Shown here piece after piece: positions 1-7,613 of a DNA stretch of 11,421 nucleotides. The notes under the pieces are model-generated. The model was not told where the DNA came from and ran no database searches. It saw only the letters and a program-made list of their open reading frames with translations. Position 1 is the stretch's first letter, and each line of letters starts with the position of its first letter. Location of the stretch: positions 1 to 11,421 of the forward strand of contig CAZJQZ010000072.1 of the NCBI GenBank assembly GCA_964548045.1, read 5' to 3'. This stretch comes from JBGLNL01 sp964548045 (lineage in GTDB: Bacteria; Chloroflexota; Dehalococcoidia; SZUA-161; SpSt-899). The position numbers and the translations under genes are program-made.

Positions 1-152
1 TTCATCTCTTCCGGATCGTATCCAAGGAACCAGGCTGATGGACTCACATAGTCGAACCGGTCTGTCTTCAAATTCAACCGATATATGAGATCAACAGAAT
101 TCTCAAGGACCCCTCGGAATATCTCTTCGTTATAGGATGTGTCTTTTTCCAT
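1..152 (-). CDS. PAS-domain protein, N-terminal part (runs off left edge)
   Basis: Reading leftwards from an ATG at 150-152 there is an open frame of 50 codons to the window edge. Its translation contains V-L-E-N-S-V-D-L-I-Y-R-L-N, then K-T-D-R-F-D-Y-V-S-P-S and L-G-Y-D-P-E-E-M. This is the typical start of a PAS sensor domain (family pattern: ILENSPDLIYRxN, FxYVSPS, LGYxPEEM). PAS domains bind small ligands or cofactors and usually sit in front of a histidine kinase, diguanylate cyclase or transcription-factor output; the output domain lies outside the window, so its role is unknown. No signal peptide or membrane segment precedes the PAS, so it is probably cytoplasmic. It starts 20 bp after the stop of the upstream glycoside hydrolase gene on the same strand, with no obvious Shine-Dalgarno sequence, so translation may depend on coupling, or the true start may lie slightly upstream inside the previous gene. 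Confidence 0.75.
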   Translation of the reverse strand, partial: MEKDTSYNEEIFRGVLENSVDLIYRLNLKTDRFDYVSPSAWFLGYDPEEM

Positions 153-172
153 AGCTGTGTTGTTTTGAGTTC

Positions 173-2530
173 TTATCGCTCGATATTCAGTATCACCGAT
201 CGTCTGGCGGGGATGGTTATTTCAATAGATAAATGGCCTGACTTATCCGGCATTGCTTCAGCAATTAATCCCCCGGTCTGTGGGTCGAGTAGCTGTATTT
301 GTTGAACCGGAATCAATACATCCAATATTTGTGTTTGTTGCTTGTCCGATTCATTAAACAGCATCAGAATATTCGCATTGGCCACTTCCCGATGTTCCAG
401 GGCAAAAGCCAGTTCCGAACCATCGCTTGGTAGAAGTGCCGGTTGAACGCCCGATTCCCGAATTTGAATTCCTACACTGCTTTCATTTTCTGCAAATACA
501 ACTTTCGATTGCAAGCTGGATGCGATTTGTTGAGTGGCTGTATCCCGTTGTTCGTGTTCAGCAAAACCGGGAGCCCTGTTGGGTAATTCTCCTAATACGA
601 TTATCCGAATGCCCGCGTCTGCCAGTTTTTCAATTGAGGCCATCATTTCCGGTGTGGCTACATCGAGTTCACTGATTAATAATGCCCGGTATTGAGCTGC
701 GCCAACTGTAAATTGATTGCCTTCAACAACTGAATCGGTCAGGTTTTGGCGGCTGATTCGGTCATATACAAATCCGGCCCGTTTGAGGGACAGGCTGATT
801 TCAGATTCATCGCCGCTGTCCATGGGGTTATCCGGGAATTCCCAATCAGGATACAACCACGCGATATCGGCTTTGTGATTTCCGCAGGATATGGCATAAG
901 ACAAGCGGGCCAGATACTGGTTGAATTCAGGGAGTTCTGGCCAGGCAGGGTGATTTTCTGAGATCCAACTAGTGAATGGTATGGGGCCTGCCCGTAGCGT
1001 TCCAGTCTCTCCGGAAAGTGGAAACCAGCCTTCGCCGTTTTCCCGAACGTAACTGTAAGGAAAACCATGATACACGATCCGATTGATCCCTGCGCTCAGT
1101 GCCTTTCCACCAAGCAGGTAAAAATCTTCAAGCATGATTGAATAGGGATCACTGGCCAGTCTTATGAAGCTCTCCGATCCGACAAATTTACCGCCACTGA
1201 TATGCGCTCCTGAAGCTGCCAGTTTAAGGAAATCGAAAGTTCCCATAGCGAACAAAGCTTCGGATTCGGGAATGTCCGCCATCTGGTAGGCATCAAGGTA
1301 ATCTGCCCAGCCGCCTTGAGCCTGTATCCGCAATCTCACGCCATTGGCATGCCCCCAATCGATAATTGGCTTGCAAAACTCTTCGAGGAAAAGTTTGCCC
1401 CTGACTTCTTCGTAATCCTCCCGAACCCGAATTGCCACGTCATCGGTTGATGTGTAGGTTGGTTTCAGGTTGTGCCCACCCATCAGGTCGGTCATTTGAG
1501 TGTATTTGGATTCGCCGTTTTGCCGAAACATGAGTGGCAGAAATGGAGTGATATCGTAGCCTTTCTCCTGTTCGAATTGATCTAGAAATGAAGAGGTCCA
1601 CGGCAGTTCCCCCACCATCTCAAAACTATCAACAAAGATGGCGTCCGGCGGGTATTCTCCGAGAGCGTTTAGTAGGGGATCGCCGTAGTTATCGATCAGT
1701 TTTTGGGCACCTGAGGAATCGAAGTGATCGATAATAAGCGCATCGTACCAGATGCCCGGATACGCTGCTGCCACGGGGGCGTGACTCGTATTATTCTGGT
1801 AGAAAGCAAATATCTGCCAGGTTCCATCCGGGATATCCCAAACCAGAATCCCATTCTCAACGAATTGGGTTATATCAGTGAATGAATCAAGAGCCGGTAT
1901 TTCAGAGTTGCCATCGATAACTTTAGCGGCAGTCACGGCAACGAGCCTTATATCTTCATCATGTGGTCCCACGATATCCATGATGGCATTTACCCTTTTT
2001 CGATAGGCAGGCGGGGCAGGAATCGGCAGGGGTCCTTCATATTGGATTGGCCCGATGATTTCGAGGCTGCTCATAAGCAGTTGCTTTTCTGCGGTGTCCG
2101 AAGCATCAGGGACTCCGGTTGACCATCCGCTGCCGAGAGTGACGTCAAATCCCAGACCAAGTTTGTGAGCTTCCTGGCTGGCAATACGTACTTTCTCGAA
2201 AAACTCCGGGGTGCCGACCGTGCGGATATTCGGGTTGTTTTCGATTTCTTCCGGGGTGAATCCGAGCAGTAACGGTTGTATTTCAACGCCGCCAAATCCT
2301 GATTGTGCCAGAAGCGCTAAATCCGATTTCAACTGCTCTGCTTCTACGTCTCCACCGGGCCACCACCAGCGAACATACGGGCGATTTTCCATCGTTGGAT
2401 TTTGCCAGAGCGCTTCATCGAAACTGGCTTCAGGGGTTTGGTTTTCTTCATTTTTGCAGCCGGGAATGATGAATATTGCCATGCACAACACTAGCAGCAA
2501 TATTTTGAAAGAATATGGCTTTCCAGTCAT
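173..2530 (-). CDS. Lipid-anchored glycoside hydrolase, GH106 (alpha-L-rhamnosidase)-like
   Basis: A 785-residue secreted protein, probably cutting rhamnose-type or related sugars from plant, algal or bacterial polysaccharide at the cell surface. The signal peptide (hydrophobic residues 10-22) ends in a lipobox-like I-P-G-C with Cys25, so lipid anchoring is likely although Pro at -2 is unusual. Residues about 51-60 (P-Y-V-R-W-W-W-P-G-G), 75-85 (G-F-G-G-V-E-I-Q) and about 125-140 (L-G-L-G-F-D-V-T, G-S-G-W) match the N-terminal (beta/alpha)8 barrel signature of GH106-type enzymes. A segment with I-S-E-L-D-V-A-T-P-E-M, then G-I-R-I-I-V-L-G, fits the GATase-like domain that follows the barrel, and the protein ends in a short beta-sandwich-like stretch. 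It is shorter than many GH106 enzymes (often 1000 residues or more) and seems to lack the extra C-terminal sugar-binding domain. The ATG is preceded by GGGAGGG at 2534-2540, only 3-4 bases away. Substrate is inferred, not seen. Confidence 0.8.
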   Translation of the reverse strand: MTGKPYSFKILLLVLCMAIFIIPGCKNEENQTPEASFDEALWQNPTMENRPYVRWWWPGGDVEAEQLKSDLALLAQSGFGGVEIQPLLLGFTPEEIENNPNIRTVGTPEFFEKVRIASQEAHKLGLGFDVTLGSGWSTGVPDASDTAEKQLLMSSLEIIGPIQYEGPLPIPAPPAYRKRVNAIMDIVGPHDEDIRLVAVTAAKVIDGNSEIPALDSFTDITQFVENGILVWDIPDGTWQIFAFYQNNTSHAPVAAAYPGIWYDALIIDHFDSSGAQKLIDNYGDPLLNALGEYPPDAIFVDSFEMVGELPWTSSFLDQFEQEKGYDITPFLPLMFRQNGESKYTQMTDLMGGHNLKPTYTSTDDVAIRVREDYEEVRGKLFLEEFCKPIIDWGHANGVRLRIQAQGGWADYLDAYQMADIPESEALFAMGTFDFLKLAASGAHISGGKFVGSESFIRLASDPYSIMLEDFYLLGGKALSAGINRIVYHGFPYSYVRENGEGWFPLSGETGTLRAGPIPFTSWISENHPAWPELPEFNQYLARLSYAISCGNHKADIAWLYPDWEFPDNPMDSGDESEISLSLKRAGFVYDRISRQNLTDSVVEGNQFTVGAAQYRALLISELDVATPEMMASIEKLADAGIRIIVLGELPNRAPGFAEHEQRDTATQQIASSLQSKVVFAENESSVGIQIRESGVQPALLPSDGSELAFALEHREVANANILMLFNESDKQQTQILDVLIPVQQIQLLDPQTGGLIAEAMPDKSGHLSIEITIPARRSVILNIER

Positions 2531-2620
2531 TTACCCTCCCTTTGCCAATTGTGCCAGCATTGTTGTGATAAATATAGCAGAATCTCAAGATTTGGGAAAT
2601 GCTCGGGTAGGCCATGCACA

Positions 2621-2743
2621 ATGAAGAAACAGGAAGCTATCCTGTTCCTCGGGCCGACTGGTTCCGGGAAAACCCCTTACGGCGAACTTATCGAGTGGCA
2701 AGGTCTAGGGGGACGCAAGTGCGCTCATTTTTATTTCGGCTAA
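2621..2743 (+). pseudogene. Truncated 5' copy of the P-loop nucleotide kinase at 8676
   Basis: Forty codons from ATG to TAA that repeat the start of the intact kinase at 8676-9299. The predicted peptide has the same Walker A motif G-P-T-G-S-G-K-T-P at residues 11-19, then G-E-L-I-E and K-C-A-H-F-x-F-G; by hand count 25 of 40 residues are identical, and 75 of 90 bases are identical between 2651-2740 and 8706-8795. The match begins at the start codon and stops abruptly where the intact gene reads G-E-N-L-R. Here a TAA follows immediately, and the next sequence is the 3' end of the opposite-strand lipoprotein gene. With only the P-loop strand and helix left it cannot be a kinase. Whether the 40-residue peptide is still translated is unknown; no good ribosome binding site precedes it. 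Best read as a relic of duplication or of an insertion into a second kinase gene. Confidence 0.85.
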
Positions 2744-3513
2744 AACGGCGCATCGAAAATACTATCGTTGACGCTTTTATCGATCTCCACCACCGAGAAG
2801 GTCTGAGTGACCGTGTTGACGGAGGACGGTCTGGTTCCGTATGAATCCTTCCCGTAAACCACCTGATACAGAACGGCATCGACACCGACACCGTACTCGA
2901 TCTTGGTCACGTAATATCCCTTCTGCGCCGCATCGTTCTTGTAGAACGCATCGATTTCAAACGAGAAAAGGGCTGATTGCCCGTCACCGGATATCCGGCT
3001 GGTCGCTTGAGAAAAATCCTGCCCAAGCAATCCGGTGTAATAGCCGACGGGCATAATCGACGGGATAACGTTTTTTGTATTGTACATGTAGTAGAGGGCT
3101 TTGCCATTCGAAACGATCAGTGACCGAGGGCCATCGCTTCTGGCATCATCGATCCGTATTTTTTCACCCTTCTTCCAGATTTCAAGCTGTGTGGGGCCAT
3201 CCTTCATGCCATTCGTGTAGACCCCTGAGTACTCTCCTTTCAAGTGAATATCGGTGGCAGAGAGGAAATCAGCCAAGACGGTCCCGGCTCGGTCGATATT
3301 GATTGCCGCCGGTGCTTCACCCGGTTCTTCATCGGCAGGAGGCGGAATTTCTTGAGTCGGTTCGATGGTAACGCTCGGAGTTGGACCGCCGGTTTCTTCA
3401 GCTTTAGTGTCGGCTTCATCGGAAGAGCCGCAGCCGACCGCCAGGCCGGCCAGTATCAGTATCGGGATAAAGAGCAGGAAAGCTATTTTCTTCGAACCAA
3501 ATGTTGATCGCAC
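2740..3513 (-). CDS. Lipoprotein with LolA/LppX-like fold
   Basis: A 257-residue lipoprotein. The signal peptide has basic residues K8-K9, a hydrophobic core about 10-26 and a lipobox A-V-G-C with Cys28. Residues 29-70 form an acidic, Pro/Thr/Glu-rich tether. The rest (about 71-257) has alternating beta-strand character with I-W-K-K-G-E-K-I-R, then V-S-N-G-K-A-L-Y-Y-M-Y-N and the ending V-N-D-S-I-F-D-A-P-F; this order is typical of LolA/LppX-like proteins, which use a half-barrel to hold lipid or another hydrophobic ligand. The start is a GTG, chosen because GGAGGT (3519-3524 on this strand) lies five bases upstream and the signal peptide follows directly. It is divergent from the dockerin lipoprotein, with 141 bp between the two start codons, so the pair may share control. 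Its TAG stop overlaps the end of the kinase fragment. The ligand is unknown. Confidence 0.75.
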   Translation of the reverse strand: MRSTFGSKKIAFLLFIPILILAGLAVGCGSSDEADTKAEETGGPTPSVTIEPTQEIPPPADEEPGEAPAAINIDRAGTVLADFLSATDIHLKGEYSGVYTNGMKDGPTQLEIWKKGEKIRIDDARSDGPRSLIVSNGKALYYMYNTKNVIPSIMPVGYYTGLLGQDFSQATSRISGDGQSALFSFEIDAFYKNDAAQKGYYVTKIEYGVGVDAVLYQVVYGKDSYGTRPSSVNTVTQTFSVVEIDKSVNDSIFDAPF

Positions 3514-3518
3514 AGTAT

Positions 3519-3524
3519 ACCTCC
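3519..3524 (-). promoter_or_regulatory. Ribosome binding site fixing a GTG start
   Basis: On the minus strand this reads GGAGGT, five bases before the GTG at 3511-3513. It decides the non-ATG start of the LolA-like lipoprotein. Confidence 0.75.
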
Positions 3525-3588
3525 ATAAATTGACGACGGGAGCCAGAAAACCAGGCCTTCCTCTATTGTAACACTATGGAAACAGCAC

Positions 3589-3617
3589 TTGAAGTTATTC
3601 AAGGTTTAAATTAGACT
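3589..3617 (+). promoter_or_regulatory. Candidate sigma70-type promoter for the dockerin/cohesin genes
   Basis: TTGAAG (3589-3594) and TAGACT (3612-3617) are separated by 17 bases, each matching the consensus at four positions. Transcription would begin near 3624, about 30 bases before the ATG at 3655. On the opposite strand a TACAAT-like -10 element (3565-3570) with a weak TTCAAG (3588-3593) could serve the divergent LolA-like lipoprotein, overlapping this promoter. Found by eye only. Confidence 0.35.
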
Positions 3618-3641
3618 CAATCTTGGTAATTGCCTGATTTT

Positions 3642-3648
3642 GAGGAAG
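3642..3648 (+). promoter_or_regulatory. Ribosome binding site fixing the ATG at 3655
   Basis: GAGGAAG lies six bases before the ATG at 3655-3657. It overlaps an upstream in-frame TTG at 3640, ruling that codon out as the start and giving an 1130-residue protein. Confidence 0.75.
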
Positions 3649-3654
3649 TTGATT

Positions 3655-6600
3655 ATGAAAAAGATCATATTCGGGATATCGATTCTGGCGGCAATCCTAG
3701 TGATAGTAACTGCCTGCGGGGGCAGTGAGCAAACAGAACCATCCGAAACTTCCCAGACTTCACCCGCATCCACCGCTACACCTTTGCCCGCATCTGAAAC
3801 GGAACCGCCGCCTCCGGCAACGCCACCACCAATTTCCACGACCGATAACTGGGGCGCCCTGGGGGATGTGAACTGCGACGGGCTGGTGGACAGCATTGAT
3901 TTGGACCTGATCTCCGCGGCGATAGGCACCGACAATCGCGATGACGACTGGAACGCTGAGCTCGACCTGGACCGCAACCGCAAGATTGATGTCGCCGATC
4001 TGGCCATCGCCGGGCGCGGCTACGGCTCCGAGCACAGCTTCCATCAGGCGCGCCGGATTGCATCCGGCGACGAGACGGTTAGCCGTCTGGACGCCTGCAT
4101 CGATGCTCAGGATCAGGTGCATGTGGTCTGGTCGGATTCGAACTATCGGGACGTGTATTACACGCGGCTGGATCGCTACGGCAACACACTGATCGATGAT
4201 GTGCTCATCGACAGTGGTCCCAGCACAGGTGTGAGCTTTGTAGCCATCGGGTGCGACGATGCGGGTAACGCTCACATAGTCTGGGATGGTATCAGCGATG
4301 TTTGTCAGGCACGTTTCGACCAGTGGGGATACCCCGTGCTGGAGAAATCCCTTGTCGATGACCGCTGGAGCGGGACAGGCAAAGAAGCGGCGGTCGATCT
4401 GGATAGCGAGGGGAATGCCCACATATTCTATCGAATGGGCAATACCCGGATAATCTATGCAGTACTCACTGAAGAAGGAGAGAAGCCGATCTCTGTTGAA
4501 GATCCGTTACTCTACGATTCGCAAGTATCCCGCTACCGGCAACTGGCTATCGATGATGCGGACAATGCCCATCTGGTGTGGTCTGAAGAGGATGGCGAGG
4601 ATCGATTGTATTACGCCAAAATCGGCGCCGACGCATCCGTTTCCCTTGCGCCGATGGTGATCGGCTACACCCATTGGGATGGGCACATTAACGATTCCCA
4701 CCAGCCCTCGCTGGCGCTCGATTCCGAGGGCAACGCGCTGGTGCTGTGGAATCGGTCCGATCCCGCCGAACTCTTTCTGGACAAGATCGCTCCTGACGGC
4801 ACGGTACTGCTCGACGATTATCCCATCTTTCCTCAGTACCGGACCTCCTATTATCAGGATTTGGCGATAGACCAGTCTGACCAACTGCATCTCTGGGCAC
4901 CGACCGGATGGGGTGGGGGCTTATACCGCAACGCCTACGGCATCTTCGATGAATCATTGCAGCCTGTCGAGCCGATGCACTGGGCCATGTACGGCTGGAG
5001 ATCCTACGATCCCCAGCTACTCGTCGATTCACAGGGAGACGCCCATGTGTTCTACAAACTCAGCGGCCTGACAGCCGAAGACCCGCCCTGTTCTTCGAGC
5101 GGATTGTGCTACCAGAGCACGGCTTTCGATCCGGTTGCCTATGATCGCACCCGCCCTGACCTCGGAGTAGATGTGGCACATCTGGATTGGTCGCCCATTC
5201 TGGCGCGATGGGGGGAAACGCTGACCATCGAGGCAACTATCTTCAACACCGGCTGGACGGACTCGCCGGCAACGACTACCGGATTCGAGATCGCTTTAGA
5301 AGATGCGGCGCTTGCTTCACCGCTTTCAGCCGATGTGACCATACCGTCGCTGGCACCGGGGGAGACGCAGACGGTACAGATTGAACTGGAATTACCGATG
5401 ACTCCCCCTGAGGGTTACGAAGCCGTCGAATATGTGAACCTGAAACTGGAGGTGGACCCGGGGAATGTCATCGCCGAGACGGCTGAAGCCAATAATGCAA
5501 TCAGCGTACCGATGATGATTGAGCCGCTGCCCACCTCCGCGGGCCTGTTCATGATCGTCAGAGATATCACCTCCACGGTCAGCGGAGGCAGTGAGACCCC
5601 GCTTGAGATCGGATCGGCACATCTGAACGGATCGGGGATCGACAGGACGATCGATGTATCCGGCTACATAACAATACTGGCAGATGATCTTCCCATTGCA
5701 TCGGAGCCGACTACCTATAGCGTCACCTGGCAGGCGGAAGGCTATCGCACTCCGACGCCGTTTGAGGTCACCATTGGGCGCAACGCCGACGATCCCTACG
5801 TGATTGACTATGAACCCGGCAACACCGTTCAACTGGAGACGGATACCTGGGGGAGCCTGGGTGGGACTATTATCAGTAATGAGGGTGGGCCCATCACCGG
5901 GGCCACGGTCCGTATCAAGGGGCATGGGTTGAGCATCAATACAATTACGGATGCCGAAGGCCAGTTCTCTGCGGTGAATGAACCAAGGCTGGGGCAGATG
6001 ATTCCCGGTGAGTATGACATTTTCTTAAGCGCTCCTGACTACGCGCGGATTTCCGGTAGTGCCAGCATTGTCTCACTCGGCGAGGCCACCTGGAATCGCA
6101 CCATGGAGCCCACTACCAAAGCCTACGTGTGCGGAGTGGTGTACAACCAGTATGGCCGCCCGGTAGCTGATGCCAATGTAAGTTCCTGCGGTATTAGCCA
6201 GCAAACGGCTTCGGATGGCAGCTTCGATCTTGGCGAAATAGAGGCCACCTGTACGCAGTTGCAGGTTTCAAAATCGGGCTACGCTGATTGGACACAAAGC
6301 ACGAGCCTCAGTGCAGGCCTGGAAGCATACTTCGACGCGATCACCCTGGATTTCGATCCGCCGGTGAGCGTGGTACAGGATGAGGGCAGTCTGGCAAGTT
6401 GGGAGCAGGACGAAAGCTCGGCCGATCTGCTGCCCGACCCGCCCGACGACGCCAACTGGTTCCAGAAAAAGGCATTTGATCTTTTTGGTGATAAGTTCTG
6501 GCCTTCATTTCGGGTGCAGGTCTGGTGGGCCACCTATGAATACTATCTGGATGGAGCCTACACTGGACCAGAATCAGACCGTCACCTTTACGAAGTCCAG

Positions 6601-7047
6601 TTGAGGCTGATTCCCAAGACCTTCGAGGCCCATCGGGTATCTGGCAAGGGCTCGGTGAAGGTTTTCGGTAAAACGGTCAAGCTTGAGATAAGCAAGTTCG
6701 AAGATTCCGGGCAAACGACCGCCCTGCGCGTCATTGAGGCGCAACTGGTGGATGCGGATAGCGGGGATGTGATCAAAACGGTGAGCAATCCTGTTGAGGG
6801 GGGCGGTTTCTGGGATGCCCTGGAGGATACCACTCGGACTTACGATTTCGAGGGAGTGGCAGTAGATGACTGGGACCATGCCGAGGTGTGGCTGTATCTG
6901 AAAGTCGGAAAAAACGAGGCCAGCGAATGGACCGGCAGCCCCATCCTTCGGGGGTGGCATTACGATCAGCAGGTATTGCGCTTCGACCTTGATCACCCTG
7001 AGGATTCACACAGCGATTACGTGCTGCTGGATTTCCCGATTCCCTGA
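3655..7047 (+). CDS. Large dockerin-bearing surface lipoprotein with propeller-like repeats and CARDB
   Basis: An 1130-residue lipoprotein, probably on the outer face of the cell. Signal peptide 1-20 with lipobox V-T-A-C (Cys21); Pro/Ser/Thr/Glu tether 22-62. Residues about 69-125 are a complete type I dockerin: calcium loop one at 71-82 (D71, N73, D75, D79, D82), loop two at 104-115 (D104, D106, N108, D112, D115). Seven copies of a D-x-x-(G/D)-(N/D/Q)-(A/L/V)-H-(I/V/L)-like motif begin near residues 150, 202, 250, 301, 356, 406 and 458, about 51 apart, as expected of a seven-bladed beta-propeller. A CARDB domain (about 501-622) ends in A-E-T-A-E-A-N-N. Two carboxypeptidase-regulatory-like beta-sandwiches follow (about 732-818 and 823-900). 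Residues about 901-1130, Trp- and Tyr-rich, match nothing I recognise. No catalytic domain is evident, so it is likely an adhesive or scaffolding protein. The stop is TGA with a second in-frame TAA. The cohesin gene follows after 14 bp. Confidence 0.88.
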   Translation: MKKIIFGISILAAILVIVTACGGSEQTEPSETSQTSPASTATPLPASETEPPPPATPPPISTTDNWGALGDVNCDGLVDSIDLDLISAAIGTDNRDDDWNAELDLDRNRKIDVADLAIAGRGYGSEHSFHQARRIASGDETVSRLDACIDAQDQVHVVWSDSNYRDVYYTRLDRYGNTLIDDVLIDSGPSTGVSFVAIGCDDAGNAHIVWDGISDVCQARFDQWGYPVLEKSLVDDRWSGTGKEAAVDLDSEGNAHIFYRMGNTRIIYAVLTEEGEKPISVEDPLLYDSQVSRYRQLAIDDADNAHLVWSEEDGEDRLYYAKIGADASVSLAPMVIGYTHWDGHINDSHQPSLALDSEGNALVLWNRSDPAELFLDKIAPDGTVLLDDYPIFPQYRTSYYQDLAIDQSDQLHLWAPTGWGGGLYRNAYGIFDESLQPVEPMHWAMYGWRSYDPQLLVDSQGDAHVFYKLSGLTAEDPPCSSSGLCYQSTAFDPVAYDRTRPDLGVDVAHLDWSPILARWGETLTIEATIFNTGWTDSPATTTGFEIALEDAALASPLSADVTIPSLAPGETQTVQIELELPMTPPEGYEAVEYVNLKLEVDPGNVIAETAEANNAISVPMMIEPLPTSAGLFMIVRDITSTVSGGSETPLEIGSAHLNGSGIDRTIDVSGYITILADDLPIASEPTTYSVTWQAEGYRTPTPFEVTIGRNADDPYVIDYEPGNTVQLETDTWGSLGGTIISNEGGPITGATVRIKGHGLSINTITDAEGQFSAVNEPRLGQMIPGEYDIFLSAPDYARISGSASIVSLGEATWNRTMEPTTKAYVCGVVYNQYGRPVADANVSSCGISQQTASDGSFDLGEIEATCTQLQVSKSGYADWTQSTSLSAGLEAYFDAITLDFDPPVSVVQDEGSLASWEQDESSADLLPDPPDDANWFQKKAFDLFGDKFWPSFRVQVWWATYEYYLDGAYTGPESDRHLYEVQLRLIPKTFEAHRVSGKGSVKVFGKTVKLEISKFEDSGQTTALRVIEAQLVDADSGDVIKTVSNPVEGGGFWDALEDTTRTYDFEGVAVDDWDHAEVWLYLKVGKNEASEWTGSPILRGWHYDQQVLRFDLDHPEDSHSDYVLLDFPIP

Positions 7048-7061
7048 TAAGGAAGTTTGAA

Positions 7062-7613
7062 ATGAGTAAAAGAATTTCGTTACTGATACTAACCTTGCTG
7101 ATAGCCGCGGCCGGTATAGGGCTGAATGCCGAAGGCTCCGGCGCTACTGGCACAGGCGCCGGTTTTTCGGAGGATAAGCTCACGGTCCAGACCGGGCAAA
7201 CCTTCTATATCACTGTAGCGGTCAACGATGTCAGCGACTTGTACGCCTGCCAGTGCGAACTGGAGTACGACACCGAGTACTTGGAACCGGTAGACGCGGC
7301 GGAAGGTGCCTTCCTCAGTTCGGATGGCGCGGATACGTATTTTGCCATCCCGAATATCGAGCCGGGAGAGATTCAACGCGGGGCGTTGACCCGGCTGAGC
7401 CGAGACGAAGGTGTGGACGGAAGCGGCAGCATCGTGCATCTCTTCTTCCGGGCGCTCCAAGAGACCGACCGCACTACGGTCCGGCTGAAGAACATCCAAC
7501 TGGTTGATCGGAATGCGAGGGATATCGACAAAGACTATCTGAACAGCGGGCGCTGCCGAATTACTATCGGTGATGAGGCTGCAATGTACATCCAGCCAGA
7601 TATTGCCTTTTGA
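7062..7613 (+). CDS. Secreted single-cohesin-domain protein
   Basis: A 183-residue protein. Residues 1-23 form a signal peptide with K-R at 3-4 and a likely signal peptidase I site after L-N-A (23); there is no lipobox. Residues about 35-170 follow the cohesin pattern: L-T-V-Q-T-G-Q-T-F, V-A-V-N-D-V-S-D-L-Y-A-C-Q, L-E-Y-D (cohesin YD motif), G-A-F-L, then G-S-G-S-I-V-H-L-F-F-R-A and L-K-N-I-Q-L-V-D-R. Cohesins bind dockerins tightly and calcium-dependently, and the gene just upstream encodes a dockerin. The mature protein is essentially one cohesin with no transmembrane helix, sortase signal, SLH repeat or enzyme domain, so it would be held at the surface only by its partner. Two cysteines near residues 65-67 (A-C-Q-C) and one near the end might form a disulfide. 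AAGGAAG at 7049-7055 is the ribosome binding site. Operon membership with the dockerin gene is very likely. Confidence 0.87.
   Translation: MSKRISLLILTLLIAAAGIGLNAEGSGATGTGAGFSEDKLTVQTGQTFYITVAVNDVSDLYACQCELEYDTEYLEPVDAAEGAFLSSDGADTYFAIPNIEPGEIQRGALTRLSRDEGVDGSGSIVHLFFRALQETDRTTVRLKNIQLVDRNARDIDKDYLNSGRCRITIGDEAAMYIQPDIAF

Noticed and set aside
2211..2624. A 137-codon plus-strand open frame opposite the start of the glycoside hydrolase
   Set aside because: It is antisense to the conserved W-W-W-P-G-G region of the hydrolase, shows no domain features and runs into the intergenic gap without a ribosome binding site.
3640..3654. In-frame TTG at 3640 as the start of the dockerin lipoprotein
   Set aside because: It has no ribosome binding site and would overlap the strong GAGGAAG that serves the ATG at 3655; the signal peptide starts naturally with M-K-K from that ATG.
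3760..4422. A 220-codon open frame on the minus strand inside the dockerin gene
   Set aside because: It is antisense to the dockerin and propeller coding sequence, has low-complexity Arg/Cys-rich ends and no ribosome binding site; it is a shadow of the biased codon use of the real gene.
3655..7613. Reading the cohesin and dockerin as part of a cellulosome
   Set aside because: There is only one cohesin, no multi-cohesin scaffold, no cellulose-binding domain, and neither glycoside hydrolase in the window carries a dockerin.
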